DNA of 64,000 nucleotides from JAMXLO01 sp963696645 (GTDB taxonomy: Bacteria; Pseudomonadota; Alphaproteobacteria; Acetobacterales; Acetobacteraceae): positions 212,023-276,022 of the forward strand of contig CAVOKY010000002.1 in NCBI GenBank assembly GCA_963696645.1. Direction: 5' to 3'. Shown here one piece after another: positions 25,269 to 34,446 of this stretch (within the stretch, counting starts at the first letter, position 1; each line of letters starts with the position of its first letter). A program made the position numbers and the translations under genes. The notes beneath the pieces were generated by a model. It made no database searches, was not told the origin of the DNA, and saw only the letters and a program-made list of their open reading frames with translations.

Positions 25269-26293
25269 TCAAAGCTCGACAAGGATCTTGCCGAACACGT
25301 CGCGATGTTCCAGCCGCTCGAGACCCGTGCGGAATTCCTCCAAACCATAGACCGTGTCGATCACCGGCCGCACACCGGCAGCGATGCGATCCAACGCTCG
25401 GCCGAGTGCGCTAAGTGGCGAACCGAACGAACCGATGATGCGGTACTGCTGCTGGAAGAGCTGCATCAGGTTGATGCTGCCGGATGGGCCGGATGTCGCA
25501 CCGCAGGTCACCAGGCGGCCGCCGCGTTTCAGCGATAGCAGCGAGCCGCTCCAGGTGTCGGCGCCGACATGCTCGAACACCACGTCCACGCCTTTCTTGC
25601 CGGTCAGTCGGCGCACCACGCCCTCGAAACGTTCGGTGCGATAATTGATCACGTGGTCGGCGCCGAGTAGGCGGGCCTTGGCTGCCTTGTCGTCGCTGCC
25701 GACCGTGGTGATCACGGTGCAGCCCAAACGACTTTGCGATTCGGATGGCGATGCTGCCGATGCTGGAACCGCCGGCATGCACCAGGATCCATTCGCCGGG
25801 CTCCAGTTTGGCGTTGTCGAACAGCATGTGCTCGACGGTCGCGTATGCCACCGGCACACAGGCGGCGTCGCGATGATCGACCGCGTCTGGCAACTTTACC
25901 ACGAGGCGCGCGGGATGGTTGGTCAGTTCCTGGGCGAAGCCATCGACATGGAAGCCACGCACACCGGCGACGTTCTCGCACAGGTTTTCGCGTCCGTTTT
26001 GGCATGCCGGGCAGGTGCCGCAGACCAGAGCGGCGTACGGCACCACGCGATCGCCGGGCGATAGCGTGCTGACACCGTCGCCGATCGCGATGACCTCGCA
26101 CGATGCTTCCGCGCCGACGGTCAGAGGGAATTGCCGCTTGGCGAAGGCCATGCCGCGGAAGCCCCAGACGTCGATGTGGTTCAGCCCGACGGCACGGACG
26201 CGAAGCTGCACTTCGCCGGGTGCAGGGTGGCGGCGGAGGGTCGCGCTGCACCAGCGCGATGTCGCGATCAGCCAGCAGTTGCAGGGCGCGCAT
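25269..26293 (-). pseudogene. Zinc-free/quinone-type alcohol dehydrogenase of the VLCFA cluster (adh2-like), two apparent +1 frameshifts
   Basis: MDR-family NAD(P)-dependent oxidoreductase. ATG 26293 begins MRALQLLADRDIALVQRDPP, then a shift near 26224 moves the frame to APGEVQLRVRAVGLNHIDVW. A second shift at an AAA run (25726-25728) follows GGSSIGSIAIRIAKS, after which CTVITTVGSDDKAAKA continues to the end. Removing two single bases restores 340 aa, the normal length, and every conserved block is present (GHxD-like GLNHIDVW, cysteine-rich VCGTCPACQNGRENLC, GGSSIG dinucleotide fold). In rhizobia the equivalent adh2XL sits between fabF1XL and lpxXL. The cysteines suggest a structural zinc site. 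Confidence 0.85.
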
Positions 26294-26302
26294 TGTCACA
26301 CA

Positions 26303-26395
26303 CCTGTCATTGCGAGGAGCGCAGCGACGAAGCAATCTCCCGCCCGTTGCGCACAGACGAGATTGCCGCGTCGCTTCGCTGCTCGCAATGACAGG
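26303..26395. repeat. Imperfect palindromic intergenic repeat (REP/MITE-like)
   Basis: A 93-bp element with termini CCTGTCATTGCGAGGAGCG and its inverse CGCTTCGCTGCTCGCAATG-ACAGG. Inner copies of GAAGCAATCTC and GAGATTGC fold back as well. The core CATTGCGAGGAGCGNAGCGACGAAGCAAT is a motif I know from scattered intergenic palindromes in several proteobacterial genomes. It occupies the whole gap between fabG and adh, so it would form a large hairpin in the VLCFA operon mRNA and could act as an attenuator or mRNA-processing site. Confidence 0.75.
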
Positions 26396-26410
26396 CGCTC
26401 GTAATGTCGG

Positions 26411-27127
26411 TCACCCGCGCGGAATGCCGATCGCCGCGGTCAGCCCGCCATCGACCGGGATATACGCGCCGTTGACATAGCTGGCTTCCGGCGAGACCAG
26501 GAACGCAACGACAGACGCGATCTCCTCCGGTCGGGCGAAGCGGCCGGCCGGGATGCGCCCTTCGGTCGCGCCGCGATACGCAGCGAACGGCGCCATCATC
26601 TCGGTGTCGACGAAGCCTGGTGCGACGTAGTTCACCGTGACGCCGCGCCGCGCGCTTTCGATCGCCAGCGTGCGGACATAGGCGAGCAGCGCAGCCTTGG
26701 TCGCGCCATACGCGGCATTGCCCTGACTGGCGAACTGGCCGATCACCGAGCCGATCGCGACGATACGTCCGTTGCGTGCGCGGATCATCGGCCGCACCAC
26801 GGCGCGCGCGATGCGGGCGAAGGCGAAGAAGTTCACCTGCATGGCCTGCTCGGTGGCGTCCTGGTCCATCATCGCAGCCAGCGCGTCGTAGGTGGTGCCG
26901 CCGACCTGGACCAATGCCTCCCAGGCAGGCGCGTCTTCCTGCTGCCGGGCAAAGGCTTCCACCGCGGCCCGGTCCGCGAGATCAAGCGGCACGGCAGTAG
27001 CGGCGGTGTCCGATGGCGAGGTGCGATAGGTGTAGGTGACGTCCATGCCTTTCGCAGTGAGGACGTCCACCACGGCGGCCCCGATGCCGCGCCGCCCGCC
27101 GATGACCAGGGCGCGCGGCGCCTGCAT
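26411..27127 (-). CDS. 3-oxoacyl-ACP reductase-like SDR (FabG) of the VLCFA cluster
   Basis: Short-chain dehydrogenase, 238 aa, probably reducing 3-oxoacyl-AcpXL during very-long-chain synthesis. The nucleotide motif is VIGGRRGIGAAV, the catalytic serine lies in IGSVIGQF, and the Tyr/Lys pair in AAYGATKAALL; the C-terminal VAFLVSPEASYVNG-YIPVDGG is typical FabG. The start ATG 27127 overlaps the fabF1 stop by one base (TGATG). The classical rhizobial cluster has no dedicated fabG here, so this adds the reduction step locally. A 93-bp palindromic repeat separates it from adh. Confidence 0.9.
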   Translation of the reverse strand: MQAPRALVIGGRRGIGAAVVDVLTAKGMDVTYTYRTSPSDTAATAVPLDLADRAAVEAFARQQEDAPAWEALVQVGGTTYDALAAMMDQDATEQAMQVNFFAFARIARAVVRPMIRARNGRIVAIGSVIGQFASQGNAAYGATKAALLAYVRTLAIESARRGVTVNYVAPGFVDTEMMAPFAAYRGATEGRIPAGRFARPEEIASVVAFLVSPEASYVNGAYIPVDGGLTAAIGIPRG

Positions 27128-28405
27128 CACGGCGAGCCCACCACCAGGCAGACATTCTGCCCACCGAAGCCGAACGAATTCGAGATCGCGTGCGTCACCT
27201 GCGCATCGCGCGCCACGTTCGGCACGCAATCCACCGGCAGCGCCGGATCGGGCGTCTCGTAGTTGATCGTCGGCGGCAGCCGGCCGTGGCGCAGCGTGAG
27301 CAGCGTGAAGATCGCCTCCACCGTGCCGGCGGCGGTCAGCGTATGGCCGATCATCGACTTGTTGGACGAGATCGGAATCGACGAAGCGCGCTCGCCAAAC
27401 ACCGCCGAGACGCCGACCCATTCCATCTTGTCGTTCTCCGGCGTGCCGGTGCCGTGCGCGTTGACGTAGCCGATGGCATCCGGCGCGAGTCCGGCATCGT
27501 CGAGCGCGTGCTTCATGCAGGCGATGATCGGCTTGCCATCCGGCGACGATCGCGTGCGGTGGAAGCCGTCAGCCATTTCGCCGCAGCCTTCCACGATGCC
27601 GATGATCTTTGCGCCGCGGGCCCGCGCATGCGCCAGGCTTTCCAGCACCAGCGCGCCGGCACCCTCCGCCATGACGAAGCCGTCGCGATCCTTGCTGAAC
27701 GGGCGCGCGGCGGCCTCCGGCGGATCGTTGCGTGTGGACAACGCGGACAGCAGCGAAAACCGGATCAGGCTTTCCGGATTGACCGACGCATCGGTGCCGA
27801 CCACCAGCGCCGCTTCGCACTCGCCGCGGCGGATCGCCTCGACGCCGAGCTGAATTGCGGTGGCGCCGGAGGCACAGGCGGTGGAGGTGGCGACCGGCGA
27901 GCCCTTGGTGCCAAACCGTACCGCCAGATTCTCGGCGACCGAGCCGAACAGGAAGCGCTCGTAGTAGCGGTTGAATTTGCCGGCTCCGGCGGCACGCAGC
28001 AGATCGTCGTAGGTCACCGTCTCGTTGGCGCCTGACGCGGCGGCCAACGCCAGGCGTTGCGGCCACTCCATCTCCACCGGCGGCAGGGCCAGGAACATCG
28101 GCCCAGGGAACTCGCCCGGTGCGCCGATGCCTGCCTCGCAGACCGCTTCGTCGATGACCAATTCGGCCAGGCGTTGCGACAGAGGCCGGTGCGGACAGCT
28201 CATCGACCGGAACGAAATCCACCGTGCCGGCGATGGTGGTGCGCAGTCCCGCCACCGGGAAGCGGCTGATGCGGCGGATGCCGGAATGGCCGGCGGTCAG
28301 TTCGCGCCAGTTGTCTGACTTGCCGTTGCCCAGCGAGGTCAGCACGCCGGTGCCGGTGACCACGACGACAGGCCGGCCGCGACTGTCTACGTCGGATCGT
28401 GCCAT
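27127..28405 (-). pseudogene. Beta-ketoacyl-ACP synthase (FabF1XL-like), one apparent +1 frameshift
   Basis: Condensing enzyme that elongates acyl-AcpXL with malonyl units. ATG 28405 begins the KAS fold (RPVVVVTGTGVLTSLG) and runs to DFVPVDELSAP. A one-base shift within 28181-28200 then moves the frame, which resumes as LSQRLAELVIDEAV. The active-site cysteine is in TSTACASGATAIQ, and histidines are in NAHGTGTPENDK and SNKSMIGHTLTAAGT, giving an intact Cys-His-His triad; the end is SFGFGGQN. Corrected length is 425 aa, normal for KAS II. The overlap with fabG (TGATG) shows operon structure. I read the shift as a likely sequence error. Confidence 0.88.
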
Positions 28406-28414
28406 GCGTGCCTC

Positions 28415-29612
28415 CTACGCCGCTTCGACCACGGCCAGAGCTTCACCGCGCCAGTGGCCCCAGGATGTCACCAGCACCTGACGCAGTTCTGCGGTCATCA
28501 GCGTTTCCATCTCGGCTGCCTCCAGCGGCGGGAACAGGCGTCGATTGGCCAGCGACATTGCCGCCAGCGCCAGATTGGCGGGGAATGACGGTTCCAGCGA
28601 GTGGCCGAAAGCCGTGGCGGTGGCGCGCACCGGCAACCGGATGTCGCGCAGGAACCCAGCCTCCTCCACCGTCGCCGCGTGCGCGCCGGATGCGCCGGAA
28701 ATCACTGCCGCATGAGACGGATCCAGGTGCTGTCGCATCGCGTCCAACTGGCGCGTCGCGATTGCTGTCGCCTCGCCTGGCCGCCGGCGGCTGCGATCGG
28801 TGGCGATGGAGGCGATGTGTGCCACGGGGGATGCTCCGCGCGCGGCGGCGTGCTCACGGCTTTCGATTACCAGGAAGCAGCCGAGCGAGCCCAGCACCAT
28901 GCCGCCGCCTTGCGCCTGGCGATGCCAGACGCCGGCGAATTCGCGCTTCCACAGCAATCGCCCCATTTCGTAGTGCAGCAGGACGTCAGGCCGCTGTGCG
29001 TTGTACGAACCGCCGACCAGGAACAGCTCGCCCTGAGCCGGCCGCAATCCGCGCACAGGCGATACGAACCGCGTCGGTACCGGACGCCTCCTCGCCCATG
29101 AAGGTGCGCGACGATCCCACGACGCCGTGGACGATCGAGATGTTGCCGGCCAGCAGGTTGGAAAGTTGCGCCAGGAACAGCGTGGGCCGCAGGTCGGACA
29201 ACAGATGCTCGTTCAGGAATGCACCCGGATCGGCGGCCGAGGGCAGGGCGGAGAGAATCGCAGTGTCTACGGCATAGTCGCGCTCGCCGCCGCCGGCCGC
29301 GACGATCATGTCCATGCGCGACAGCAGCTCGGCGTTGCCCTTCACACCGGCGGAATCCAGTGCGAGGCCAGCGGCATAGGTGCCGATGCGCTGCCATGCC
29401 TCCATCTGTCGCTGGTCGCCACGCCTGGGGATCTGCCTGTCCAGTTCCAGCGCGGTCATCGGGTGGATCGGCCACGGCGGGAAGCTGGTCGTGTCGATCA
29501 CGGGCTGGAAGCCACCGTCGCGCATCAGGGCAGTCCAGTGCGCGTTCGCACCGTCGCCGAGGCAGGAGACCAACCCGATGCCGGTGATAAGTGCGTCGCG
29601 TGGATCAGCCAT
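28415..29612 (-). pseudogene. Beta-ketoacyl-ACP synthase-like partner (FabF2XL), one apparent +1 frameshift
   Basis: A second KAS-fold protein of the cluster, 398 aa after removing one base near 29037. The first part (ALITGIGLVSCLGDGANAHW, RQMEAWQRIGTYAAGLALD) is followed, after the shift at ARIAAG, by QGELFLVGGSYNAQRPDVLL. At the usual cysteine position it has VVGSSRTFMGEEASG, lacking a clear catalytic Cys, and the usual NAHGT and GHT histidine motifs are not seen. It therefore resembles a chain-length-factor-type, probably non-catalytic partner of FabF1, as suggested for rhizobial FabF2XL. It overlaps fabZ by 8 nt at its start. Confidence 0.84.
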
Positions 29613-30075
29613 TCAGGAAGGCCTCCGGCACCGCGACACGCCGCGCGGTTTCCAGCATCTGAGCGCGCAACGTCTCGTTAGGGAAGGGGACCACGCGGTA
29701 GGTGAGTTCCGCGTCCGCCACCTTCCTGCCGCTGGAACTGATGCTCGCGGAGACCATCGCGTAGCCGGAGCCGTCGTGTACCAGGCGCGCCTCGGTTTGC
29801 AGCGACTGGCCAGGAACGACGAAGGCGCGCAGCTTGGCTTCCTTGACCTGCGCCAGGAACGGCATGCGCTGGAAGCGCAGGACCGCCAGCACCAGCCAGC
29901 CGCCGGTCTGCGCCATGGTCTCGATCATCAGCACGCCGGGCAGCAGGGGATGGCCAGGGAAGTGGCCCTCGAACACTGGGCTGGCGTCTGGCACCAGGCA
30001 GTCGGCGCGCGCGGTTCGAGCCACCGGATCGAGTTCGGCGATCCGGTCCACCATCTGGAAATATTCCAGCTTCAT
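29605..30075 (-). CDS. 3-hydroxyacyl-ACP dehydratase-like protein (FabZ-type) of the VLCFA cluster
   Basis: Hot-dog-fold dehydratase, 156 aa. The active-site segment is VFEGHFPGHPLLPGVLMIE, with the catalytic histidine in HFPGHP and an acidic residue in the following helix (IETMAQTGGW). It removes water from 3-hydroxyacyl-AcpXL, or leaves the hydroxyl when the long 27-hydroxy chain is finished. It lies 6 bp after acpXL and overlaps fabF2 by 8 nt, so the genes are translated together. Equivalent to fabZXL of rhizobia. Confidence 0.9.
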   Translation of the reverse strand: MKLEYFQMVDRIAELDPVARTARADCLVPDASPVFEGHFPGHPLLPGVLMIETMAQTGGWLVLAVLRFQRMPFLAQVKEAKLRAFVVPGQSLQTEARLVHDGSGYAMVSASISSSGRKVADAELTYRVVPFPNETLRAQMLETARRVAVPEAFLNG

Positions 30076-30081
30076 GCCGGA

Positions 30082-30363
30082 TCAGGCTGCCTTTGCCGCC
30101 ACCAGCTGGTCGATGTTGGCGCAGAGGTCCTTGAGGACGAAATACTGATCGGACGACACCTTGCCTTCGTTGACTTCCTGGGTCCATTGCTCGAGCGGCA
30201 TCTTGATGCCGAAGGCCTTGTCGATGGCGAAGGCGACGTCGAGAAAGTCCAGGCTGTCGATGCCGAGATCGTTGATCGCATGGCTGTCCGGCATGATCTT
30301 CTCACGTGGAATGTCGCACGTTTCGGAAATGATTCCGGCAACGGTCTCGAAGGTCGACGACAT
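30082..30363 (-). CDS. acpXL: Acyl carrier protein AcpXL (very-long-chain acyl carrier)
   Basis: Carrier protein, 93 aa, longer than FabA-pathway ACP (about 78). The 4'-phosphopantetheine serine is in DLGIDSLDFLDVAFAID, within MPDSHAINDLGIDS. The C-terminal half (PLEQWTQEVNEGK, VLKDLCANIDQLV) is characteristic of AcpXL, which carries the 27-hydroxyoctacosanoic chain for lipid A in rhizobia and relatives. ATG 30363 follows an AGGGGCTG ribosome-site-like stretch; a TTG codon just before is less likely. First gene of the seven-gene minus-strand cluster to 24333. Confidence 0.92.
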   Translation of the reverse strand: MSSTFETVAGIISETCDIPREKIMPDSHAINDLGIDSLDFLDVAFAIDKAFGIKMPLEQWTQEVNEGKVSSDQYFVLKDLCANIDQLVAAKAA

Positions 30364-30489
30364 CAATCAGCCCCTGGGATCAGCCCCTGCAACAGCGGGC
30401 CGGGCACTAACACCGCAGCAACCTTGCCGCAAGGTCTGGCGGGATCAGGGTGCGATCTGTTGAGCTGCGGCAGGGGCGGGCGGGAATCG

Positions 30490-30786
30490 CTATACCCAGT
30501 GTGCCGGATGCCAGGTCCAGCCCGAGCCGGCGTTCTCCCAGAACCCTGGCATCCAGTTGTTGCCATGGTCCGCCGCCGAGACGTACTGACCGGGTATCCA
30601 GCCATAGCCGGAACCGGTCCAGTCCCAGTGCCCTGGCTGCCATATCAGTGGTACGGCGCTCACCGGCGGTTTGGGGATGGATTCGGTCATTGGCGCCGGT
30701 AATGGCGGCGGCGGGTTGGCAGTCACGCACCCGGCCAGGACCCAGGTGGCGCCGAGCAGTGCGGCGACGGCGGTGCGGTATTTCAT
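30490..30786 (-). CDS. YXWGXW-repeat lipoprotein
   Basis: A 98-aa secreted lipoprotein: signal peptide with lipobox LAGC near residue 20 (ALLGATWVLAGC). A proline-rich linker follows, then four aromatic repeats: WQPGHWDW, WIPGQYV, WMPGFWE, WHPAHWV. These match the YXWGXW / WxxGxW short-repeat family found in many proteobacteria, whose role is unknown but thought to be at the outer membrane surface. It lies between acpXL and ispDF on the same strand, with no overlap. Confidence 0.88.
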   Translation of the reverse strand: MKYRTAVAALLGATWVLAGCVTANPPPPLPAPMTESIPKPPVSAVPLIWQPGHWDWTGSGYGWIPGQYVSAADHGNNWMPGFWENAGSGWTWHPAHWV

Positions 30787-30867
30787 CTGATCTGGGGCCT
30801 CCCTGGCCCATTCGCGCAGGTGAGCACTTGTGCACGGGCCGGGCGGATTTCCATCCCGGACCGGTCC

Positions 30868-32001
30868 TCAGGCAGGCAGCAGAACGGTGGCGACGGCCTG
30901 CGCGGCGATGCCTTCCCCCCGGCCGGTGAAGCCAAGTTTTTCCGTCGTTGTCGCTTTGACCGAGATGCGCGAGGCATCGACCGCGAGAATCCCGGCGAGG
31001 CGCGCAACCATCCTTGCGGCATGCGGCGCGATCTTCGGGCGTTCGCAGATCAGCGTGACGTCGGCATTGGCCAGCAGCCCGTGTCGCGCGGCGATGCGGC
31101 CGCCGGCGTGGGACAGGAAGCGGGCGCTGTCGGCATCCTTCCAGCGCGCTTCGCCGGGCGGGAAGTGCCGCCCGATATCGCCCTCGGCCAGCGCGCCATA
31201 AATTGCGTCACACAGCGCATGGGTTCCGACATCGGCATCGGAGTGGCCGGCAAGCCCTTGTTCATGTGGAATTTCAACGCCACACAACACGAGGCGCCGA
31301 CCGGTTTCCAGCACATGGACGTCGAAGCCGGTACCGACATGTGGGATCAGATGGGCGGTCATGGCGCGCTCCAGGCGAGGCAGGTCTTCGGCATAGGTCA
31401 GCTTGATGTTGTGCTCGGAGCCGGCGACGATGGTGACCTGCTGGCCCGCAGCCTCCAGCAGCGATGCGTCATCGGTAGCCGGCACGTCGTCGGCGGTTCG
31501 ATGGGCGGAGAGCAGGATCGCAAAGCGGAAGGCCTGGGGTGTCTGGGCACGGTAGAGGCTGTCGCGCGGAACGGTGGCGGTGATCAGGCCGTCCGTCACG
31601 CGTTTCAGCGTGTCGGCCACCGGCACGGCAGGGATTGCACCCGGAGCATCGTTCAAGGAGGCCAGCAGTGCGGGGATGGTGCCGATCGGTATCAGGGGGC
31701 GTGCGGCATCGTGTACCAACACTATGTCGGGTTCCTGAGCCACCAACGCCTCGAGACCCGCGAGGACGCTGGCCTGGCGCGTCGCACCACCGGCGACCGG
31801 CGGTTGGTGCGGGATGCCGGTGAGCGCTGTCTCGATCGTGGCCGCGTCGCCGACCGGCTGGAGAATGTCCACATGTTCTGCCAGTGCTTCGGCCGCATGG
31901 CGGATCACCAGCTTCCCCAGCAACGGCAGGTACTGCTTGGGTGTCTCGGCGCCGAACCGGCTGCCGGAGCCGGCCGCGACCAGGATGGCGGCGATTCGCA
32001 T
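30868..32001 (-). CDS. ispDF: Bifunctional IspD/IspF (MEP cytidylyltransferase and MECDP synthase)
   Basis: Two enzymes of the non-mevalonate isoprenoid pathway in one chain, 377 aa. The IspD domain (residues 1 to about 218) opens MRIAAILVAAGSGSRFG and converts MEP with CTP to CDP-ME; it has PKQYL and VHDAARPL. The IspF domain (about 220-377) has GTGFDVH, GHSDADVGTHALCDAI and DIGRHFPP, and forms the cyclic diphosphate. Fused IspDF is typical of alphaproteobacteria. The reading frame is open upstream to 32115, but family alignment points to ATG 32001, which lacks a strong ribosome site. Divergent from dusB. Confidence 0.95.
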   Translation of the reverse strand: MRIAAILVAAGSGSRFGAETPKQYLPLLGKLVIRHAAEALAEHVDILQPVGDAATIETALTGIPHQPPVAGGATRQASVLAGLEALVAQEPDIVLVHDAARPLIPIGTIPALLASLNDAPGAIPAVPVADTLKRVTDGLITATVPRDSLYRAQTPQAFRFAILLSAHRTADDVPATDDASLLEAAGQQVTIVAGSEHNIKLTYAEDLPRLERAMTAHLIPHVGTGFDVHVLETGRRLVLCGVEIPHEQGLAGHSDADVGTHALCDAIYGALAEGDIGRHFPPGEARWKDADSARFLSHAGGRIAARHGLLANADVTLICERPKIAPHAARMVARLAGILAVDASRISVKATTTEKLGFTGRGEGIAAQAVATVLLPA

Positions 32002-32171
32002 GCCGGCACCGTTGCCGGGACGACCGGCGGCGTCAACCGTGTTTGCCCAGGGAGACACCGTCACCCGTTCAATCGGCTTACTCCGTGCCAAGTCATGCTC
32101 TTCAGGCGCATGCACTGATTGGCCGCTTTTTTGCCATTGCGTTGCAGCATATGTGGCGGTAAATTGCCCAA

Positions 32172-33290
32172 ATGATGGGCAAGTGTCATTGCGACACCAC
32201 AGTTTCTGAGCGGGGCCTGCGGTCGATCCAATTGGCCACTGGCGTGCAAATTGGCACGCCGGTGATCATGGCGCCCATGTCTGGTGTCACTGACCTGCCA
32301 TTCCGCCGGCTGGCCAAGCGGCTTGGGGCGGGGATGGTGGTGTCCGAGATGATCGCCTCCTGGGCGATGATCCGGGAAAACCGGAAGACCATGGCGATGG
32401 CCGAGATGGACGGTTGCGGCGGCATCAGCGCCTTGCAGCTCGCCGGCTGCGAGCCTGGCGCGATGGCCGAAGCGGCTCGGCTGGCTGTTGACCGGGGTGC
32501 CGACCTGATCGACATCAACTTCGGCTGCCCGGTGAAGAAGGTTGCGCTGGGCCAGCAGGCCGGATCGGCGCTGATGCGTGACGAGGCTTCGGCCGCCGCC
32601 ATCCTTGCTGCGACGGTGCGCGCGGTCGGCGTGCCCGTGACCTTGAAGATGCGCATGGGTTGGGATCACGCCAGCCTGAATGCGCCGCGATTGGCACGGA
32701 TAGCCCAGGACTGCGGTATCCGCATGGTCACGGTGCACGGGCGGACGCGGCAACAGTTCTACACGGGTTCGGCGGACTGGAACTTCATCGGCGAAGTGAA
32801 GAACGCAGTGCAAATTCCTGTCATTGCAAACGGCGATATCCTGACGGAGGACAGCGCTGCCGAGGCATTGCGGCGTTCCGGCGCGGACGGCGTAATGATC
32901 GGCCGGGGTTGCTACGGTCGGCCGTGGTTCCTCTCCCAGGTGGCACATTTCCTGGCGACCGGCAGTCGGCTGCCCGAGCCGCCGTTGGTTCAGCAAAAAG
33001 CCATATTGGTTGAGCATTACGAGGCGATCCTGCAGCACTTCGGCAGCCACGCCGGCGTGCGTCTGGCGCGTAAGCATGTGTCCTGGTATTCGCGCGGCCT
33101 GCCAGGTTCGGCAGAGTTCCGGGCGGCGATGAACCGGCTGCCCGATGCCTCCGCGGTGCTGCACCTGATCGACGGGTTTTATGACCGGCTGATCGCCCGC
33201 AGTGTCACCCGCGCGATGCCGGCGCATGACGACAACCCGGCGGAACCGGAAGCTGCATGGGCCGATTTCCCGGTCAGGCGGGCGGCGTGA
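32172..33290 (+). CDS. dusB: tRNA-dihydrouridine synthase DusB (NifR3)
   Basis: FMN-dependent enzyme that reduces uridine to dihydrouridine in the tRNA D-loop, 372 aa. Family motifs are in order: MAPMSGVTDLPFRRL, LQLAGCEP, DINFGCPVKKV with the catalytic Cys, LKMRMGWD, VHGRTRQQFYTG and VIANGDI, then GVMIGRGCYGRPW. In alphaproteobacteria it is classically the first gene of the nifR3-ntrB-ntrC operon, as here, where its stop overlaps the ntrB start (GTGA). The start is one of several near 32172; the first 20 residues may not be translated. The C-terminal tail is proline- and acid-rich. Confidence 0.94.
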   Translation: MMGKCHCDTTVSERGLRSIQLATGVQIGTPVIMAPMSGVTDLPFRRLAKRLGAGMVVSEMIASWAMIRENRKTMAMAEMDGCGGISALQLAGCEPGAMAEAARLAVDRGADLIDINFGCPVKKVALGQQAGSALMRDEASAAAILAATVRAVGVPVTLKMRMGWDHASLNAPRLARIAQDCGIRMVTVHGRTRQQFYTGSADWNFIGEVKNAVQIPVIANGDILTEDSAAEALRRSGADGVMIGRGCYGRPWFLSQVAHFLATGSRLPEPPLVQQKAILVEHYEAILQHFGSHAGVRLARKHVSWYSRGLPGSAEFRAAMNRLPDASAVLHLIDGFYDRLIARSVTRAMPAHDDNPAEPEAAWADFPVRRAA

Positions 33291-34426
33291 GGAACCCGGT
33301 CACCCGCGCAGCGCTGGCGCTGGTCGACCGGCGGCGCGCGCCTGACATGTCGCTGATTCTCAGCTCCCTGCCGGTGCCGGTGGTGTTGCTGGACCCGGAC
33401 AACCGGTTCCGCTTCGTCAATCCGGCTGCCGAGCAGTTCCTCGGCATTTCCGCGTCCGGGCTGTCACAGCTTCGCCTGCGCGACCTGGTTCCCGAGGACA
33501 ATCCGTTGTTCATGCTGGTTCAGCAGGTGCGGCAGAGCGAAGCATCGGTGTCGGATCATGACCTGACGGTCGATAGCCCGCGGCTCAACAAGCAGGGCAT
33601 TACGGTTCAGGGTTCGCCATTGCCGGAGGAACCTGGCGCGGTCCTGCTCGTGCTGCAGGATGCGTCTGCCGCCCGTGCACTGGACCGGCAGCTTGCTTTT
33701 CGTGGCGCGGCCCGCAGCGTCACCGGGATGGCGGCGATCCTCGCGCACGAAGTGAAGAACCCGCTCTCCGGCATTCGCGGGGCAGCACAATTGCTGGAGG
33801 CCAGCGTCGAACCGCAGGACCGTGAGCTTGCGGTGCTGATCAGGGATGAGGCCGACAGGATACGTGCCTTGGTCGATCGCATGGAGATTTTCGGCGAGAA
33901 GCCGATTACGCGCCACGCGGTAAACATCCATCGCGTGCTGGAGCATGTCCGCAAGCTGGCACAAACCGGCTTTGCCCTCCATGTCCGTTTCAACGAAATC
34001 TACGACCCGTCGCTGCCGCCGGTATGGGGCAATCGGGACCAACTCGTGCAGGTGGTGCTGAATCTGGTGAAGAATGCTGCCGAAGCGGTTACCCATCCAA
34101 GCCAATCCAGCCCGGAGATCACGCTGGTAACCGGCTTCCAACACGGAATGCGGCTGGCGGTTCCCGGCAGCACAACACGCGTTGACCTGCCGCTCCTGGT
34201 CATTGTTCGCGATAATGGGCCGGGGATCCCGGACGACATCCGGCCACACCTGTTCGACCCATTCGTCAGCTCGAAGGCGGCAGGCAGCGGGCTTGGCCTT
34301 GCACTGGTTGCCAAGATCATCGGCGACCACGGCGGGCTGATCGAGGTGGACAGTCGCCCCGGGCGCACCGAATTTCGCCTGCACCTTCCGATGCTCGCCG
34401 ACGAGGAGGCCGATCCCGGCATCTGA
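33287..34426 (+). CDS. ntrB: Nitrogen regulation sensor histidine kinase NtrB (GlnL)
   Basis: Sensor kinase for nitrogen status, controlling NtrC under PII protein. It is 379 aa from GTG 33287, which overlaps the dusB stop; ATG 33347 is an alternative. It has a PAS domain (PVPVVLLDPDNRFRFVNPAA), an H-box ILAHEVKNPLSGIRGAAQLL with the phosphoacceptor His, N-box NLVKNAAEAV, G1 DNGPGIP and G2 GSGLGLALV. No membrane segments, as expected for cytoplasmic NtrB. The response regulator ntrC follows 20 bp later. Confidence 0.95.
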   Translation: MRNPVTRAALALVDRRRAPDMSLILSSLPVPVVLLDPDNRFRFVNPAAEQFLGISASGLSQLRLRDLVPEDNPLFMLVQQVRQSEASVSDHDLTVDSPRLNKQGITVQGSPLPEEPGAVLLVLQDASAARALDRQLAFRGAARSVTGMAAILAHEVKNPLSGIRGAAQLLEASVEPQDRELAVLIRDEADRIRALVDRMEIFGEKPITRHAVNIHRVLEHVRKLAQTGFALHVRFNEIYDPSLPPVWGNRDQLVQVVLNLVKNAAEAVTHPSQSSPEITLVTGFQHGMRLAVPGSTTRVDLPLLVIVRDNGPGIPDDIRPHLFDPFVSSKAAGSGLGLALVAKIIGDHGGLIEVDSRPGRTEFRLHLPMLADEEADPGI

Positions 34427-34446
34427 CCGATGGCTGAGGATATGAG

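Noticed and set aside
30361..30390. ATCAGCCCCTG direct repeat upstream of acpXL
   Set aside because: Two adjacent 11-bp copies only; too short to distinguish from chance in GC-rich leader DNA.
30820..32118. 432-codon plus-strand frame opposite ispDF
   Set aside because: Antisense of a clear two-domain IspDF; no family signature.
32061..33227. 388-codon minus-strand frame opposite dusB
   Set aside because: Shadow frame; DusB motifs are complete on the plus strand.
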